Shown here: positions 52,545 to 60,962 of the stretch, piece by piece
How positions within the stretch are numbered: position 1 is the first letter of the stretch
Layout of the letters: each line of letters begins with the position of its first letter
Made by a program: the position numbers and the translations under genes
From: Rhodobacteraceae bacterium F11138
Lineage (GTDB): Bacteria; Pseudomonadota; Alphaproteobacteria; Rhodobacterales; Rhodobacteraceae
Assembly (NCBI GenBank): GCA_016521575.1
Contig: JAEKDP010000001.1
Location: 415,894-479,893, forward strand
Reading direction: 5' to 3'
Length of the DNA: 64,000 nucleotides
The notes under the pieces: model-generated
Database searches by the model: none
What the model was told of the DNA's origin: nothing
What the model saw: the letters and a program-made list of their open reading frames with translations, nothing else

Positions 52545-53508
52545 CGATTTCTGCGTAATATTTCGCAGCACCCGGGTGCACGGGGATGGAAACGCTTTGC
52601 AAAGCTGTCTCTGCCGCGATTTCACGGCCCTTCGGGTGCACTTTGCCCAGGGTTTCGGTGTTTTCATACAGGGCTTTGGTCACAGCATAGATGATGTCAT
52701 CTGAAACATCTTCGTGGGTTGCCCAGATTGCGCGAACAGCCAGTGTTTCAACATCTTCATCAACACCCTTGTAGGACCCGGCAGGCAAAACAGTGCTGAC
52801 GTAATACGGCTGTTTTTCCTGAAGTTTGGCGATGGCGGGACCGTTCAGCGGCACAATTCGAATTTCATGACCATTGGCCAGTTCCGTCACCGAGGACGTC
52901 GGCGCACCCGCTGTGATCAGCGACGCGTCCAGATTGCCATCCTTGATCTTTTCAACCGACTGCGAGAAGGAAGAATAATCTTCGGACACGTCGTCACGCG
53001 ACATTCCATGGGCTTCGATCAGATCGCCCAGCAGCTGCCATTGTCCCGAACCCGGCGAACCGGAAGACACCGACTTTCCGGCCAGGTCTTCAAATTTCTC
53101 GATGCCGGAATCAGCGCGTACAACCAGCTGCACCGTTTCCGGATAAAGAGCACCGATTGCGCGGATGTTGTCGATCTTTCCGTCTTCAAACTGGCCGGTG
53201 CCCTTGTAGGCCGCGTCCAGGATGTCAGCGGCGGCAAACGCGCTTTCAATTTCGCCGCGGGCAAGCAGCTTGGTGTTCGCCACCGAGGCATTTCCGGTTT
53301 CGGCTGTCGCGGACAGTTTCGTGTCGGGCAATTCAGCGGTGTTTGAGATCAGCTGAGCGAGCATGCCACCCAGAGGATAGTAGGTTCCGCCTGTCCCGCC
53401 GGTCGCAATGCCAAAGAATGAACGTGTCTGGGCATTGGCGATCTTTCCGGAAAGCCCAGCCAAAGGCAGCGCTGCTGCTGAAAGCATAAGAGTTCTGCGA
53501 GTGAACAT
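52531..53508 (-). CDS. TAXI-family TRAP transporter substrate-binding protein
   Basis: The 325-residue periplasmic protein has a twin-arginine-like signal (TRRTLMLSAAALPLAG). Its mature sequence shows the TAXI features FGIATGGTGGTYYPLGGML, ETGNASVANTKLL and SSGSPGSGQWQ. The ATG at 53508 has AGGAG ahead of it. It is the first gene of a three-gene operon (binding protein, DUF1850, fused permease) and is divergent from hutG with a 113-bp gap. Confidence 0.92.
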   Translation of the reverse strand: MFTRRTLMLSAAALPLAGLSGKIANAQTRSFFGIATGGTGGTYYPLGGMLAQLISNTAELPDTKLSATAETGNASVANTKLLARGEIESAFAAADILDAAYKGTGQFEDGKIDNIRAIGALYPETVQLVVRADSGIEKFEDLAGKSVSSGSPGSGQWQLLGDLIEAHGMSRDDVSEDYSSFSQSVEKIKDGNLDASLITAGAPTSSVTELANGHEIRIVPLNGPAIAKLQEKQPYYVSTVLPAGSYKGVDEDVETLAVRAIWATHEDVSDDIIYAVTKALYENTETLGKVHPKGREIAAETALQSVSIPVHPGAAKYYAEIGVGQ

Positions 53509-53621
53509 TTTGTTCTCCTGTTGATTCCAACCGGGAAATATCTCGCGACCCGGCTTGCGGATCATTGACTGATCTTATTTCAAATGTCAAAGATGAATTT
53601 CAGTGATGAAAAAGGTGCCCC

Positions 53622-54422
53622 ATGGCTGCTTCAGAGTTGATGACGTTCGTGGCGGGTTCCAAACCCGTTCTGCTGAATGTTCCCCATGCGGGTATCTTGT
53701 TGCCGGACGACATCAGAAACCGGTTGCGCAGCGATGCACTCGAATTGAAAGACACCGATTGGCACATGGACCAGCTGGCTATGCCATGCGCTGAATTGGG
53801 TGTGGGTGTCGTGGCGGCCCGATATTCGCGCTATGTGATAGACCTGAACCGCTCGGCTGAGGACAGTCCTCTATATGCGGGGCCGACAACCGGGCTGATA
53901 TCGCAGATCGATTTTGATGGCCGCCCTCTATACAAGGACGGGCAGGAGCCAGACGCCGAGGATACGCAAGCGCGCATCCAGAGGTACTGGGCCCCATATC
54001 ACCACGCGCTGAACGCTGAAATTCACCGGATCAAGGCGCAGTTCGGCATCTGCGTGTTGATCGATCTGCATTCCATCCGCTCGGAAGTGCCAAGATTGTT
54101 TGACGGCGTGTTGCCAGACCTTAATCTGGGCACAAACAGTGGTACGAGCACAGCCGCCCGTTTCGAAGACTGTGCTGAAACCGCACTTCGGAAGACAGAC
54201 TATAGCTTTGTAAAAAACGGCCGTTTCAAAGGTGGCCACATTACAAGGCATTACGGGAACCCGGATCAGAACATTCATGCGTTGCAGCTGGAAATTGCAC
54301 AATCGACCTATATGCAAGAACAAGCCCCCTGGGCGTTGGTGCGTGACAAGTCGGACCGGCTGTCCGCAACCATCAAGACATTCGTTTCTGCCGTGCTGAA
54401 AGAGGCCGAGCAGGCGGTCTGA
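53622..54422 (+). CDS. hutG: N-formylglutamate deformylase
   Basis: The 266-residue protein belongs to the N-formylglutamate amidohydrolase family. It shows LLNVPHAG, DLNRSAEDSPLY, LIDLHSIRSEVPRLFDG, and GHITRHYGNPDQNIHALQLEI. It hydrolyses N-formylglutamate to glutamate and formate, the last step of one histidine-utilisation route. The hutF gene follows after 47 bp and supplies its substrate. HutH, HutU and HutI are not in this window. Confidence 0.9.
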   Translation: MAASELMTFVAGSKPVLLNVPHAGILLPDDIRNRLRSDALELKDTDWHMDQLAMPCAELGVGVVAARYSRYVIDLNRSAEDSPLYAGPTTGLISQIDFDGRPLYKDGQEPDAEDTQARIQRYWAPYHHALNAEIHRIKAQFGICVLIDLHSIRSEVPRLFDGVLPDLNLGTNSGTSTAARFEDCAETALRKTDYSFVKNGRFKGGHITRHYGNPDQNIHALQLEIAQSTYMQEQAPWALVRDKSDRLSATIKTFVSAVLKEAEQAV

Positions 54423-54469
54423 CCGCAGTCCACGGATTCCACAACCTGCCTGAAAGCAAAGGAAATCAG

Positions 54470-55846
54470 ATGCCAACCGGCTTTCATTTCAAACAAGCGC
54501 TGACCGATCAGGGATGGCAACAGAATGTATCCGTCGCGGTTTCGGATACCGGCTATTTTGGAACGCTGGTGCAGGATGACAATCCGAACAACTATCCGGA
54601 GATTGCACAACCGGTCGTTCCGGGCATGCCAAACCTGCACAGCCATTCGTTCCAATACGCGATGGCGGGCCTGTCCGAGGTGCGCCGCAACCCGGTAGAC
54701 AGCTTCTGGTCCTGGCGCGAGAAGATGTATTATTTCGCTCACAACGTCTCTCCCGAAGACCTGCATGCGATCACCGCGAAACTCTATATGGAACTGCTCA
54801 AGGGCGGCTATACGGAGATTGTCGAATTTCATTACCTGCACAATGATCTGGATGGCGGGTATTATGCGACCCCCGAAGAGCTGTCGGCGGCGATCCTTTC
54901 GGCCGCGACCCGAACCGGGTTGAGCCTGACGCATCTTCCCGTGTTCTACGCGCACGCAAATTTCGGCGGCGTCGCCCCGCAAGATGCGCAACGGCGCTTC
55001 ATCAACTCGCGGGAACAATATGTGCGTTTGATCGAGGCGCTCAAAAGCCAGAAAACGGGTCACAATCTGGGTGTTGCGCCGCATTCGTTGCGGGCTGTCA
55101 CCGAAGAGGAAATGAACTGGCTACTGGAATTGCGGAACGACATGCTGCCGGATTGTCCGGTTCACATCCACGTTGCAGAACAGACCAAGGAAGTGGATGA
55201 CAGTATTGCGCACAGCGGGAAACGATCTGTTGCTGCCCTGATGGATCAGGCCCCGGTGGACAAGGCATGGTGTCTGATCCACTCAACCCATCTGGATGAC
55301 GACGAGGTTGCGGCCATCGCCAATTCTGGTGCCACCGTGGGTCTTTGTCCGCTGACGGAATCGAACCTTGGGGACGGAATTTTCCGAGCCGTCGATTTTC
55401 TGGCCGCGGACGGTCATTTCGGTATCGGGTCTGACAGCAACATCTGCACACAGGCCATGCAGGAGCTGCGCACGCTGGAATATAGTCAACGCCTGCTGCA
55501 CCGACAGCGCAACATCCTGTGTTCCGAACAATTGCCGAATGTCGGCAGCTACCTGTGGCAGAAGGCCGCCCAGGGGGGTGCGCGCGCTGCCGGGCGTGCT
55601 ATCGGGCGGATTGCCGCAGGCCATCGCGCCGATTTTGTTGAGGTTGCTTTCGACCAGAATGGGATCATGGCAGCGGTTTCAGCCGAAGCCGTGCTGGATT
55701 TCCACATGTTTTCCGGCCAGAAGGCCGACATTTCCGCAGTATATGTTGCCGGAGCCCGGGTCATATCCGACGGGCAGCATCCTCAGCAAGACGCCATAGA
55801 TGCCAGCTATGTTTCCACCATGCAGCGATTGGCGCAAAAATTATGA
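54470..55846 (+). CDS. hutF: formimidoylglutamate deiminase
   Basis: The 458-residue amidohydrolase-superfamily protein converts N-formimino-L-glutamate to N-formylglutamate and ammonia. Metal ligands are visible in MPNLHSHSFQYA, in HVAEQTKEVDD, in CLIHSTHLDD and in the final Asp of GIGSDSNI. Length and the FQYAMAGLSE wording fit HutF. It works directly before HutG. The next gene, an IclR regulator, starts seven bases after its stop. Confidence 0.92.
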   Translation: MPTGFHFKQALTDQGWQQNVSVAVSDTGYFGTLVQDDNPNNYPEIAQPVVPGMPNLHSHSFQYAMAGLSEVRRNPVDSFWSWREKMYYFAHNVSPEDLHAITAKLYMELLKGGYTEIVEFHYLHNDLDGGYYATPEELSAAILSAATRTGLSLTHLPVFYAHANFGGVAPQDAQRRFINSREQYVRLIEALKSQKTGHNLGVAPHSLRAVTEEEMNWLLELRNDMLPDCPVHIHVAEQTKEVDDSIAHSGKRSVAALMDQAPVDKAWCLIHSTHLDDDEVAAIANSGATVGLCPLTESNLGDGIFRAVDFLAADGHFGIGSDSNICTQAMQELRTLEYSQRLLHRQRNILCSEQLPNVGSYLWQKAAQGGARAAGRAIGRIAAGHRADFVEVAFDQNGIMAAVSAEAVLDFHMFSGQKADISAVYVAGARVISDGQHPQQDAIDASYVSTMQRLAQKL

Positions 55847-55853
55847 TGTCTGC

Positions 55854-56609
55854 ATGACCAAGGACAAGAAATATCAGTCCAACTCGCTGCTTCGAGGGCT
55901 AAAAATTCTGGAAGCCTTCGGCGCGGGAACAGCCGAGATGACGCTCTCTCAGATTGCCGAGGAGATCTCGGTTACCAGTTCCGCCGCTTTTCGCTTTGTG
56001 CATACGCTGGAGCAGGAAGGGTATCTTATCAAAGATGAAAGATCCCGCAGCTTTCGGCTCGCACCGCGCGTGATGGAGTTGGGGTACAGCTATATCAAGT
56101 CGCTTGATCTTGGGGACGTCGCAGCCGTCCACGCCCGCAAGCTTCGTGATATTTCGGGGTTCTCGGTCCATGTTGCCGTGCTTGAGAATACGGAAGCCGT
56201 CTATATATACCGGGCGATGTCAGCCAGCCCGATGGTTTCAAACATCCCGGTTGGCTCCCGTCTTCCGGCGTTTGCGACGTCAATGGGCCGTGTCATGTTG
56301 GCCGATCTCGGGGAAGACGAACTGGAGCGCCGCTTCAAGACGTATGACTTTGAGAAATTCACGGACGAGACAATTGAATCCCTGTCGGCGCTGAAAGCGG
56401 CGCTGCTGGAAGACCGCCAGCGCGGCTATGTCGCGCAAGCCTCTCAGCTTGCGGAAGGTACGGTTGCCATTGCCGCCCCCATTTATGATCGATCGGGCCA
56501 TGTCATCGGTGCGATCAATGTTTCCGGGCATCACAATCAACTGGATCCAACGGACGGATTGATCGGACAAGTCCGCACATGTGCGGCGGAAATTTCCGAC
56601 ATGCAGTGA
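55854..56609 (+). CDS. IclR-family transcriptional regulator
   Basis: The 251-residue regulator has the winged helix (MTLSQIAEEISVTSSAAFRFVHTLE) and the IclR effector domain with VGSRLPAFATSMGRVMLA and INVSGHHNQL. Classical hut regulators are HutC (GntR type) or HutP, so an IclR protein here is unusual and may reflect a separate inducible unit with the TAXI transporter. The start at 55854 gives the conserved N-terminus. Confidence 0.9.
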   Translation: MTKDKKYQSNSLLRGLKILEAFGAGTAEMTLSQIAEEISVTSSAAFRFVHTLEQEGYLIKDERSRSFRLAPRVMELGYSYIKSLDLGDVAAVHARKLRDISGFSVHVAVLENTEAVYIYRAMSASPMVSNIPVGSRLPAFATSMGRVMLADLGEDELERRFKTYDFEKFTDETIESLSALKAALLEDRQRGYVAQASQLAEGTVAIAAPIYDRSGHVIGAINVSGHHNQLDPTDGLIGQVRTCAAEISDMQ

Positions 56610-56823
56610 AACCAGCCGCGGCCGCCTTTCCACTGTCGGGAAATGGTATCCGGATGCGCCCGTGCTTTGGCGATTCATCCGGACCACCGTTTCGTTCTGG
56701 CCGGGTGTCATGGATTTCAGACCGGCGATGACCCCCAGATTGTTCACCCGTTTACGGCAGCTACCGCCGATCTGCCCAGTCAGGATATTCTACAGGCCGT
56801 CGCGGCGCGCTTTTTGAACAGGC

Positions 56824-56847
56824 GGGCGGCTGGCTCCCCAGCCGCCC
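56824..56847. terminator. GC-rich hairpin between convergent iclR and VOC genes
   Basis: GGGCGGCTGG and CCAGCCGCCC form a perfect 10-bp stem with loop CTCC, just downstream of the VOC gene on the minus strand. No T-tract follows in either direction. The rest of the 245-bp gap holds nothing I can support. Confidence 0.45.
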
Positions 56848-56854
56848 GGCGGTA

Positions 56855-57397
56855 TCAGACGTGTTGCAGTTCCTTGGCGTGCAGCCATTCGGCGTGTTTC
56901 GGAGCCTTCTTGGTTTTCGACCATTCCTCCAGCATGTCCCACTTGACCGCGTCCATGCGTTTCAGCAGCGCCTCTTCCTCCGGATCCGGGCTGGCCAGTT
57001 CGACGCGGTGGCCGTTTGGGTCGAAGAAATAGATCGAGTGGAAGATCGAGTGGTCGGTGACGCCCAGCACCTCGACGCCATTGGCTTCCAGGTGATCCCT
57101 GTACTTCAGCAGGGTGTCGCGGTCCTTGACCCGGAAGGCAATGTGCTGGACCCATTCCGGTGTGTTGGGGTCGCGCCCCATTTTCGGCTTGGTCGGAAGT
57201 TCAAAGAAGGCCAGCACGTTGCCGTTGCCCGCATCAAGGAAGAGATGCATGTAGGGGTCTGGCTCGTGTGTGGACGGCACATGATCCTCGGCAATGGCAA
57301 GGACGAAATCCATGTTCAGCATCTTGCCGTACCATTCGACGGTTTCCTTCGCATCATTGCAGCGATAGGCGACGTGGTGAATTTTCTCGATTTTCAT
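56855..57397 (-). CDS. VOC-family (glyoxalase/extradiol dioxygenase-fold) protein
   Basis: The 180-residue protein has the VOC pairing of beta-alpha modules: KIHHVAYRCNDAKETVEWYGKML at the N-terminus, VQHIAFRVKDRD in the middle and FFDPNGHRVELA near the end. The conserved His and Glu of these motifs are the likely metal ligands. The substrate is unknown. Its place downstream of an MhpA-like hydroxylase favours an aromatic or ring-cleavage step. Confidence 0.85.
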   Translation of the reverse strand: MKIEKIHHVAYRCNDAKETVEWYGKMLNMDFVLAIAEDHVPSTHEPDPYMHLFLDAGNGNVLAFFELPTKPKMGRDPNTPEWVQHIAFRVKDRDTLLKYRDHLEANGVEVLGVTDHSIFHSIYFFDPNGHRVELASPDPEEEALLKRMDAVKWDMLEEWSKTKKAPKHAEWLHAKELQHV

Positions 57398-57429
57398 CTT
57401 GTTCTCCTTGGGTTGCGTTTAGGTTTCAG

Positions 57430-57621
57430 TCAGGCGTCGGACGCCAGTGCAATGGCTTCGTCAAGCACGTCAACGTCGCCGATGTGGTTGCTGAGGATCA
57501 GGATGAGGCGCGCGTTCAGCGCATCGCTTTCCTGTTTGGATCTGTTCTCATGCGCCGCCAGCAGCCGCGCATAGAAATCGTCCGGCCCGGGGATATTGGG
57601 GTCGGTGTTTAAGGTGCTCAT
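57430..57621 (-). CDS. DUF2783-domain small protein
   Basis: This 63-residue helical protein has the recognisable features PDDFYARLLAAHENRSKQES and LILILSNHIGDVDVLDEAI. I know this family as a small partner encoded next to MhpA-like flavin monooxygenases; its function is not established. It lies 13 bases after the monooxygenase stop and 32 bases before the VOC start, in the same operon. Confidence 0.78.
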   Translation of the reverse strand: MSTLNTDPNIPGPDDFYARLLAAHENRSKQESDALNARLILILSNHIGDVDVLDEAIALASDA

Positions 57622-57634
57622 CTGGGTGTTCTCC

Positions 57635-59254
57635 TTATCCGCGTCCGGTTGCAGTTTTCAGGGCCTTGCGCAGCTCCGCTTCGTCGAACTGTTCCCAGCG
57701 CGCCGCAACATGCTGATCGGGGCGCATTAGGTAGACGGCCGTGCGCGCATCGCCAAGGTAGCGATCGGCCAGTTCCGGGTTGCCGTCGGCCGCGAGCGCC
57801 ACGCGCGTCACCCGGATGCCGTCGACATCCAGCGCGTCGGGCGCGTCGGTGTCGATGGTCAATATCTGGAACCTGCCGCCGAGCAGCTCCAACAGCCACT
57901 TGTCGCCTGCCGGCGCATCGACCATCGGCGCGCCGACGCGGGTCCGTTCCGGCCCACCCGGCAAGGCGTCGGGGCCGTTCAGGCTTAGCCCGTCATAGAC
58001 GCAAGGCACCGACAACCGGCCCGAGTTGACCAGTGGACGGGCAAATTTGGTCTTGTCCGCCAAGGTCAGCACAGCATCACGGAACGTCTTGCTGATCTCG
58101 GATTTCGGCGTGATGAAATCGGTCGAGCGGGTCGAGTTCAGGATATTCTCGTCGGCACCATGGACCCGTTCCTCTGAATAGGTGTCCAGCAGCGTTTCAG
58201 GGGCTTTGCCCTGGATCACCAGACCCAGCTTCCAGCCGAGGTTGTCGGCATCCTGCATGCCCGAGTTGGCACCACGCGCGCCAAAGGGCGAAACCTGGTG
58301 CGCCGCGTCACCGGCAAAAAACACCGGACCATGCCGGAATGTTTCCATGCGCTTGCACTGGAAGGTATAGATCGAAGACCATACCATGTCATATTCGACA
58401 TCGCCGAGAAACGCGTCGAGTCGCCGGCGGATGTTCTCTTCTTTCAGCTCTTCCTTGCGATCCACGTCCCAGCCGATCTGGAAATCTACCCGCCATACTC
58501 CGTCGGGCTGTTTGTGCAGCAGCGTCGAGGCACCGGACCCGTGCGAGGGTTCAAACCAGAACCAGCGTTCGGTCGGAAACTCAAGATCGCCTTTCATCCT
58601 GATGTCGGCGATCAGGAAACTGTCCTGGAAAACCTTGCCGGTGAACGCGTGGCCCAGCATGTCGCGCAAGGGCGAACTGGCACCGTCGCAGACCACCAGG
58701 TAATCGGCCTCGACCTTGTAGGGCCCGTCCGGGGTCATCACGTCCAGCACCACATGCCGGTCCTGAACCGCAACCGCATCGATCCGGTTCTTGCCGCGCA
58801 GCTGGATCGGGGCGCCCTCTGCCTGTAGCTGGCGCAGGCGGTCGATCATGTATTGTTCGAAATAAGGCTGCTGTAGGTTGATGAACGCGGGATATTTGTG
58901 ACCCCGTTCCGGCAGCAGGTTGAATTCGAATACCTTGTCGTCACGGTGGAAAACCTTGCCTAGGTTCCAGACAACGCCCTTGTCCAGCATCGGCGCGCCG
59001 CAGCCGTAGCGGTCGGCGATTTCCAGGCAGCGTTTTGCGAAACAGATCGCGCGGGACCCCATGCCGATGCCTTCGTGATCGTCAAGCACCAGGACAGGAA
59101 TGCCCTGCTGGCCAAGATCCAGCGCAGTCGCGATGCCGATCGGACCGCCGCCCACGATGACGACCGGATGGCGGACCGCTTCGGCTTTGTCCTGATCGGG
59201 GGATTTCTCATAGGGATAGACCTTGTGCGCCAAGGTGTACCTGTCATCGAACAT
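57635..59254 (-). CDS. FAD-dependent aromatic hydroxylase (MhpA / PheA-TfdB family)
   Basis: The 539-residue flavoprotein has the FAD motif VIVGGGPIGIATALDLG (residues 33-49). A DG segment (VVCDGASSPLRDMLG) follows, then the second FAD motif FFAGDAAHQVSPFGARGANSGMQDA and a thioredoxin-fold-like C-terminal domain. These class A monooxygenases hydroxylate phenolic substrates with NAD(P)H and oxygen. It leads a VOC/DUF2783 operon. The substrate could be a hydroxyaromatic acid delivered by the adjacent TRAP transporter. Confidence 0.9.
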   Translation of the reverse strand: MFDDRYTLAHKVYPYEKSPDQDKAEAVRHPVVIVGGGPIGIATALDLGQQGIPVLVLDDHEGIGMGSRAICFAKRCLEIADRYGCGAPMLDKGVVWNLGKVFHRDDKVFEFNLLPERGHKYPAFINLQQPYFEQYMIDRLRQLQAEGAPIQLRGKNRIDAVAVQDRHVVLDVMTPDGPYKVEADYLVVCDGASSPLRDMLGHAFTGKVFQDSFLIADIRMKGDLEFPTERWFWFEPSHGSGASTLLHKQPDGVWRVDFQIGWDVDRKEELKEENIRRRLDAFLGDVEYDMVWSSIYTFQCKRMETFRHGPVFFAGDAAHQVSPFGARGANSGMQDADNLGWKLGLVIQGKAPETLLDTYSEERVHGADENILNSTRSTDFITPKSEISKTFRDAVLTLADKTKFARPLVNSGRLSVPCVYDGLSLNGPDALPGGPERTRVGAPMVDAPAGDKWLLELLGGRFQILTIDTDAPDALDVDGIRVTRVALAADGNPELADRYLGDARTAVYLMRPDQHVAARWEQFDEAELRKALKTATGRG

Positions 59255-59310
59255 CTTCTTTTTTCCTCCTCAAACTATCCCGGGCGGCGCCCGTTCGTGA
59301 CCTGCAATCC

Positions 59311-59538
59311 CTATCGGTCCTTTGATCGGGGCTTTGCCGGGGATGGTTTCATCGTCTTCGATGAGCAGGGAAAACGCTGGACGTCGCTGTCCCGCTCATT
59401 CTGCCTGCGCAGGGCCATCGCGGCGCGCGCCTTGGCGATGATGGTCATCGTGCTGTGGCCGCCTGCAACCTCGGCGATCTCGGCAACAGAGGTCTCCTTT
59501 TGAGTCATACCCCCCTGGGATGCGAATGCCTTGGCCAT
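59311..59538 (-). pseudogene. probable remnant of an MBL-fold metallo-hydrolase gene (75-residue open frame)
   Basis: An AAGGAGA site precedes an ATG that encodes MAKAFASQGGMTQKETSVAEIAE. This resembles the N-terminus of metallo-beta-lactamase-fold proteins that often neighbour MhpA-like hydroxylases. The expected YAFTAEGDPN stretch and HxHxDH do not follow. Instead the frame runs into a basic, non-conserved tail and stops. In another minus-strand frame, roughly 59280-59380, the sequence reads LLIEDDETIPGKAPIKGPIG with no start. I interpret this as a decayed or internally deleted gene; a genuine small protein is possible. Confidence 0.45.
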
Positions 59539-59593
59539 CTCTGTCTCCTTGGTCGTCTGGGGTGCAGATCGGCCCGGGGCAGGGCCGGAGAAT

Positions 59594-59609
59594 CGTTGCG
59601 TCTGCAACG
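59594..59609. promoter_or_regulatory. MarR-type operator candidate, site 1
   Basis: CGTTGC-GTCT-GCAACG is a perfect 6-bp inverted repeat, about 56 bp upstream of the start of the 75-residue frame that leads the hydroxylase operon. Similar elements occur at 62841 and 63914, upstream of the two marR genes. Confidence 0.55.
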
Positions 59610-59615
59610 AAAATA

Positions 59616-59641
59616 TTCCCGGGCAGCTTTCCGCCCGGGAA
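59616..59641 (-). terminator. terminator of the third TRAP operon
   Basis: TTCCCGGGC (59616-59624) pairs with GCCCGGGAA (59633-59641). On the minus strand the stem follows the dctM stop and runs into AATATTTTCG. Confidence 0.6.
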
Positions 59642-59645
59642 GGTC

Positions 59646-60962
59646 TTACATAAGCCCCACCAGCCACAGCGACAGCGAGGGCACAGTGATCAGCAGCAGC
59701 AGCCGGAAGATGTCGGCAATCCAGAAGGGCAGCACGCCCTTGAAGATCGTGCCCAGGGACACGTCGCGCAGGACGCCCTTCAGAACGAAGACATTCATCC
59801 CCACCGGTGGGGTGATCAGGCTGATCTCGGTGGCCACAACCACGACGATGGCGAACCAGATCAAAGCGTTCTCGGGATCGAGCAGCAGTTCGTTCTGAAA
59901 CGGCAATTCGTACATCAACGGGTAGAACACCGGCACCGTCAGCAGGATCATCGACAGGCTTTCCAGAACGCAGCCAAGGATCAGATAGATCCCGATGATG
60001 AAACCGATCACCATCCAGGCCGGCATCTCGTATTCCAGCACCGCAACCGCCAGCGCGTCCGGCAAACCGGCGAAATTGACGAAATTGGTGAACAGCTCGG
60101 CCCCGATAATGACCGCAAAGATCATCGCGGTGGCCCGCACGCTATCGAAAGTCGCTTCGAGGAACTGTCGGCATGTCATCGTCCGCAACGCCAGCGCGAT
60201 CAGAACCGCTGCCCCGGCACCCATGCCGGCGGCTTCGGTCGGGGTAAAGAACCCGCCGTAGATCCCGACCATGATGAAAAGGAACAGCCCCAGCACCGCG
60301 AAGACGCCGACAAGATCGCTGCGCGACATCGGTTCGGGTTTTTCATTGTCCGGGGCAAGGTCGGGGTTGACCAGCACCGCACCCTTGACCGCCAGCAGGT
60401 AGAACACCACGCCGATGAGTCCCGGAATGATCCCGGCGATGAACAGCTTGGCGATGTTGGTCTCGGTCAGCAGCCCATAGATGATCAGGATCACGCTTGG
60501 CGGGATCAAGATGCCAAGCGTACCGCCCGCGGCGATGGAACCGGTCGCGAGCCGATCATCGTACCCGAACTTGCGCATCGAAGGCATGGCCACCTTGGAC
60601 ATGGTCGCCGCCGTAGCCAACGACGATCCGCAGACCGCCGAAAAACCGCCGCAGGAAAAGACTGAAGCCATGGCCAGCCCGCCGCGCATCCGCCCGAACA
60701 GACGATCCGCCCCGGCGAACAACCCATGCGCCACGCCCGAGGCCGCCAGGATGTTGCCCATGAAGATGAAAAGAGGGATCACCGACAGGCTGTATGACAG
60801 CGCCGTATCAAAGGCCACTTGCCCGGTCATCGCCCAGGCCGGCTGCCAGCCGCGCATCAGCGCAAAGCCGATGCCGCCGACCGCCGCCATCGCAAAGGCA
60901 ATGGGCACGCGCAGCAGGATCAGGCCAAGCAGGATCGCAAATCCGATCAGAGATTCCGTCAC
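59646..60962 (-). CDS. TRAP transporter large permease (DctM), third TRAP system
   Basis: The 438-residue membrane protein has DctM features FIFMGNILAASGVAHGLFAGADRLFG, GFSAVCGSSLATAATMSKVAMPSM and TPTEAAGMGAGAAVL. The start overlaps the dctQ stop by four bases (ATGA). It ends just before a terminator. With the dctQ and dctP genes upstream it forms a complete TRAP operon for the hydroxylase cluster. Confidence 0.93.
   Translation of the reverse strand: MTESLIGFAILLGLILLRVPIAFAMAAVGGIGFALMRGWQPAWAMTGQVAFDTALSYSLSVIPLFIFMGNILAASGVAHGLFAGADRLFGRMRGGLAMASVFSCGGFSAVCGSSLATAATMSKVAMPSMRKFGYDDRLATGSIAAGGTLGILIPPSVILIIYGLLTETNIAKLFIAGIIPGLIGVVFYLLAVKGAVLVNPDLAPDNEKPEPMSRSDLVGVFAVLGLFLFIMVGIYGGFFTPTEAAGMGAGAAVLIALALRTMTCRQFLEATFDSVRATAMIFAVIIGAELFTNFVNFAGLPDALAVAVLEYEMPAWMVIGFIIGIYLILGCVLESLSMILLTVPVFYPLMYELPFQNELLLDPENALIWFAIVVVVATEISLITPPVGMNVFVLKGVLRDVSLGTIFKGVLPFWIADIFRLLLLITVPSLSLWLVGLM

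Noticed and set aside
59520-60665. 381-codon plus-strand open frame opposite dctM
   Set aside because: Antisense to a typical DctM; composition rich in Asp, His, Gln and Arg is that of a shadow frame.
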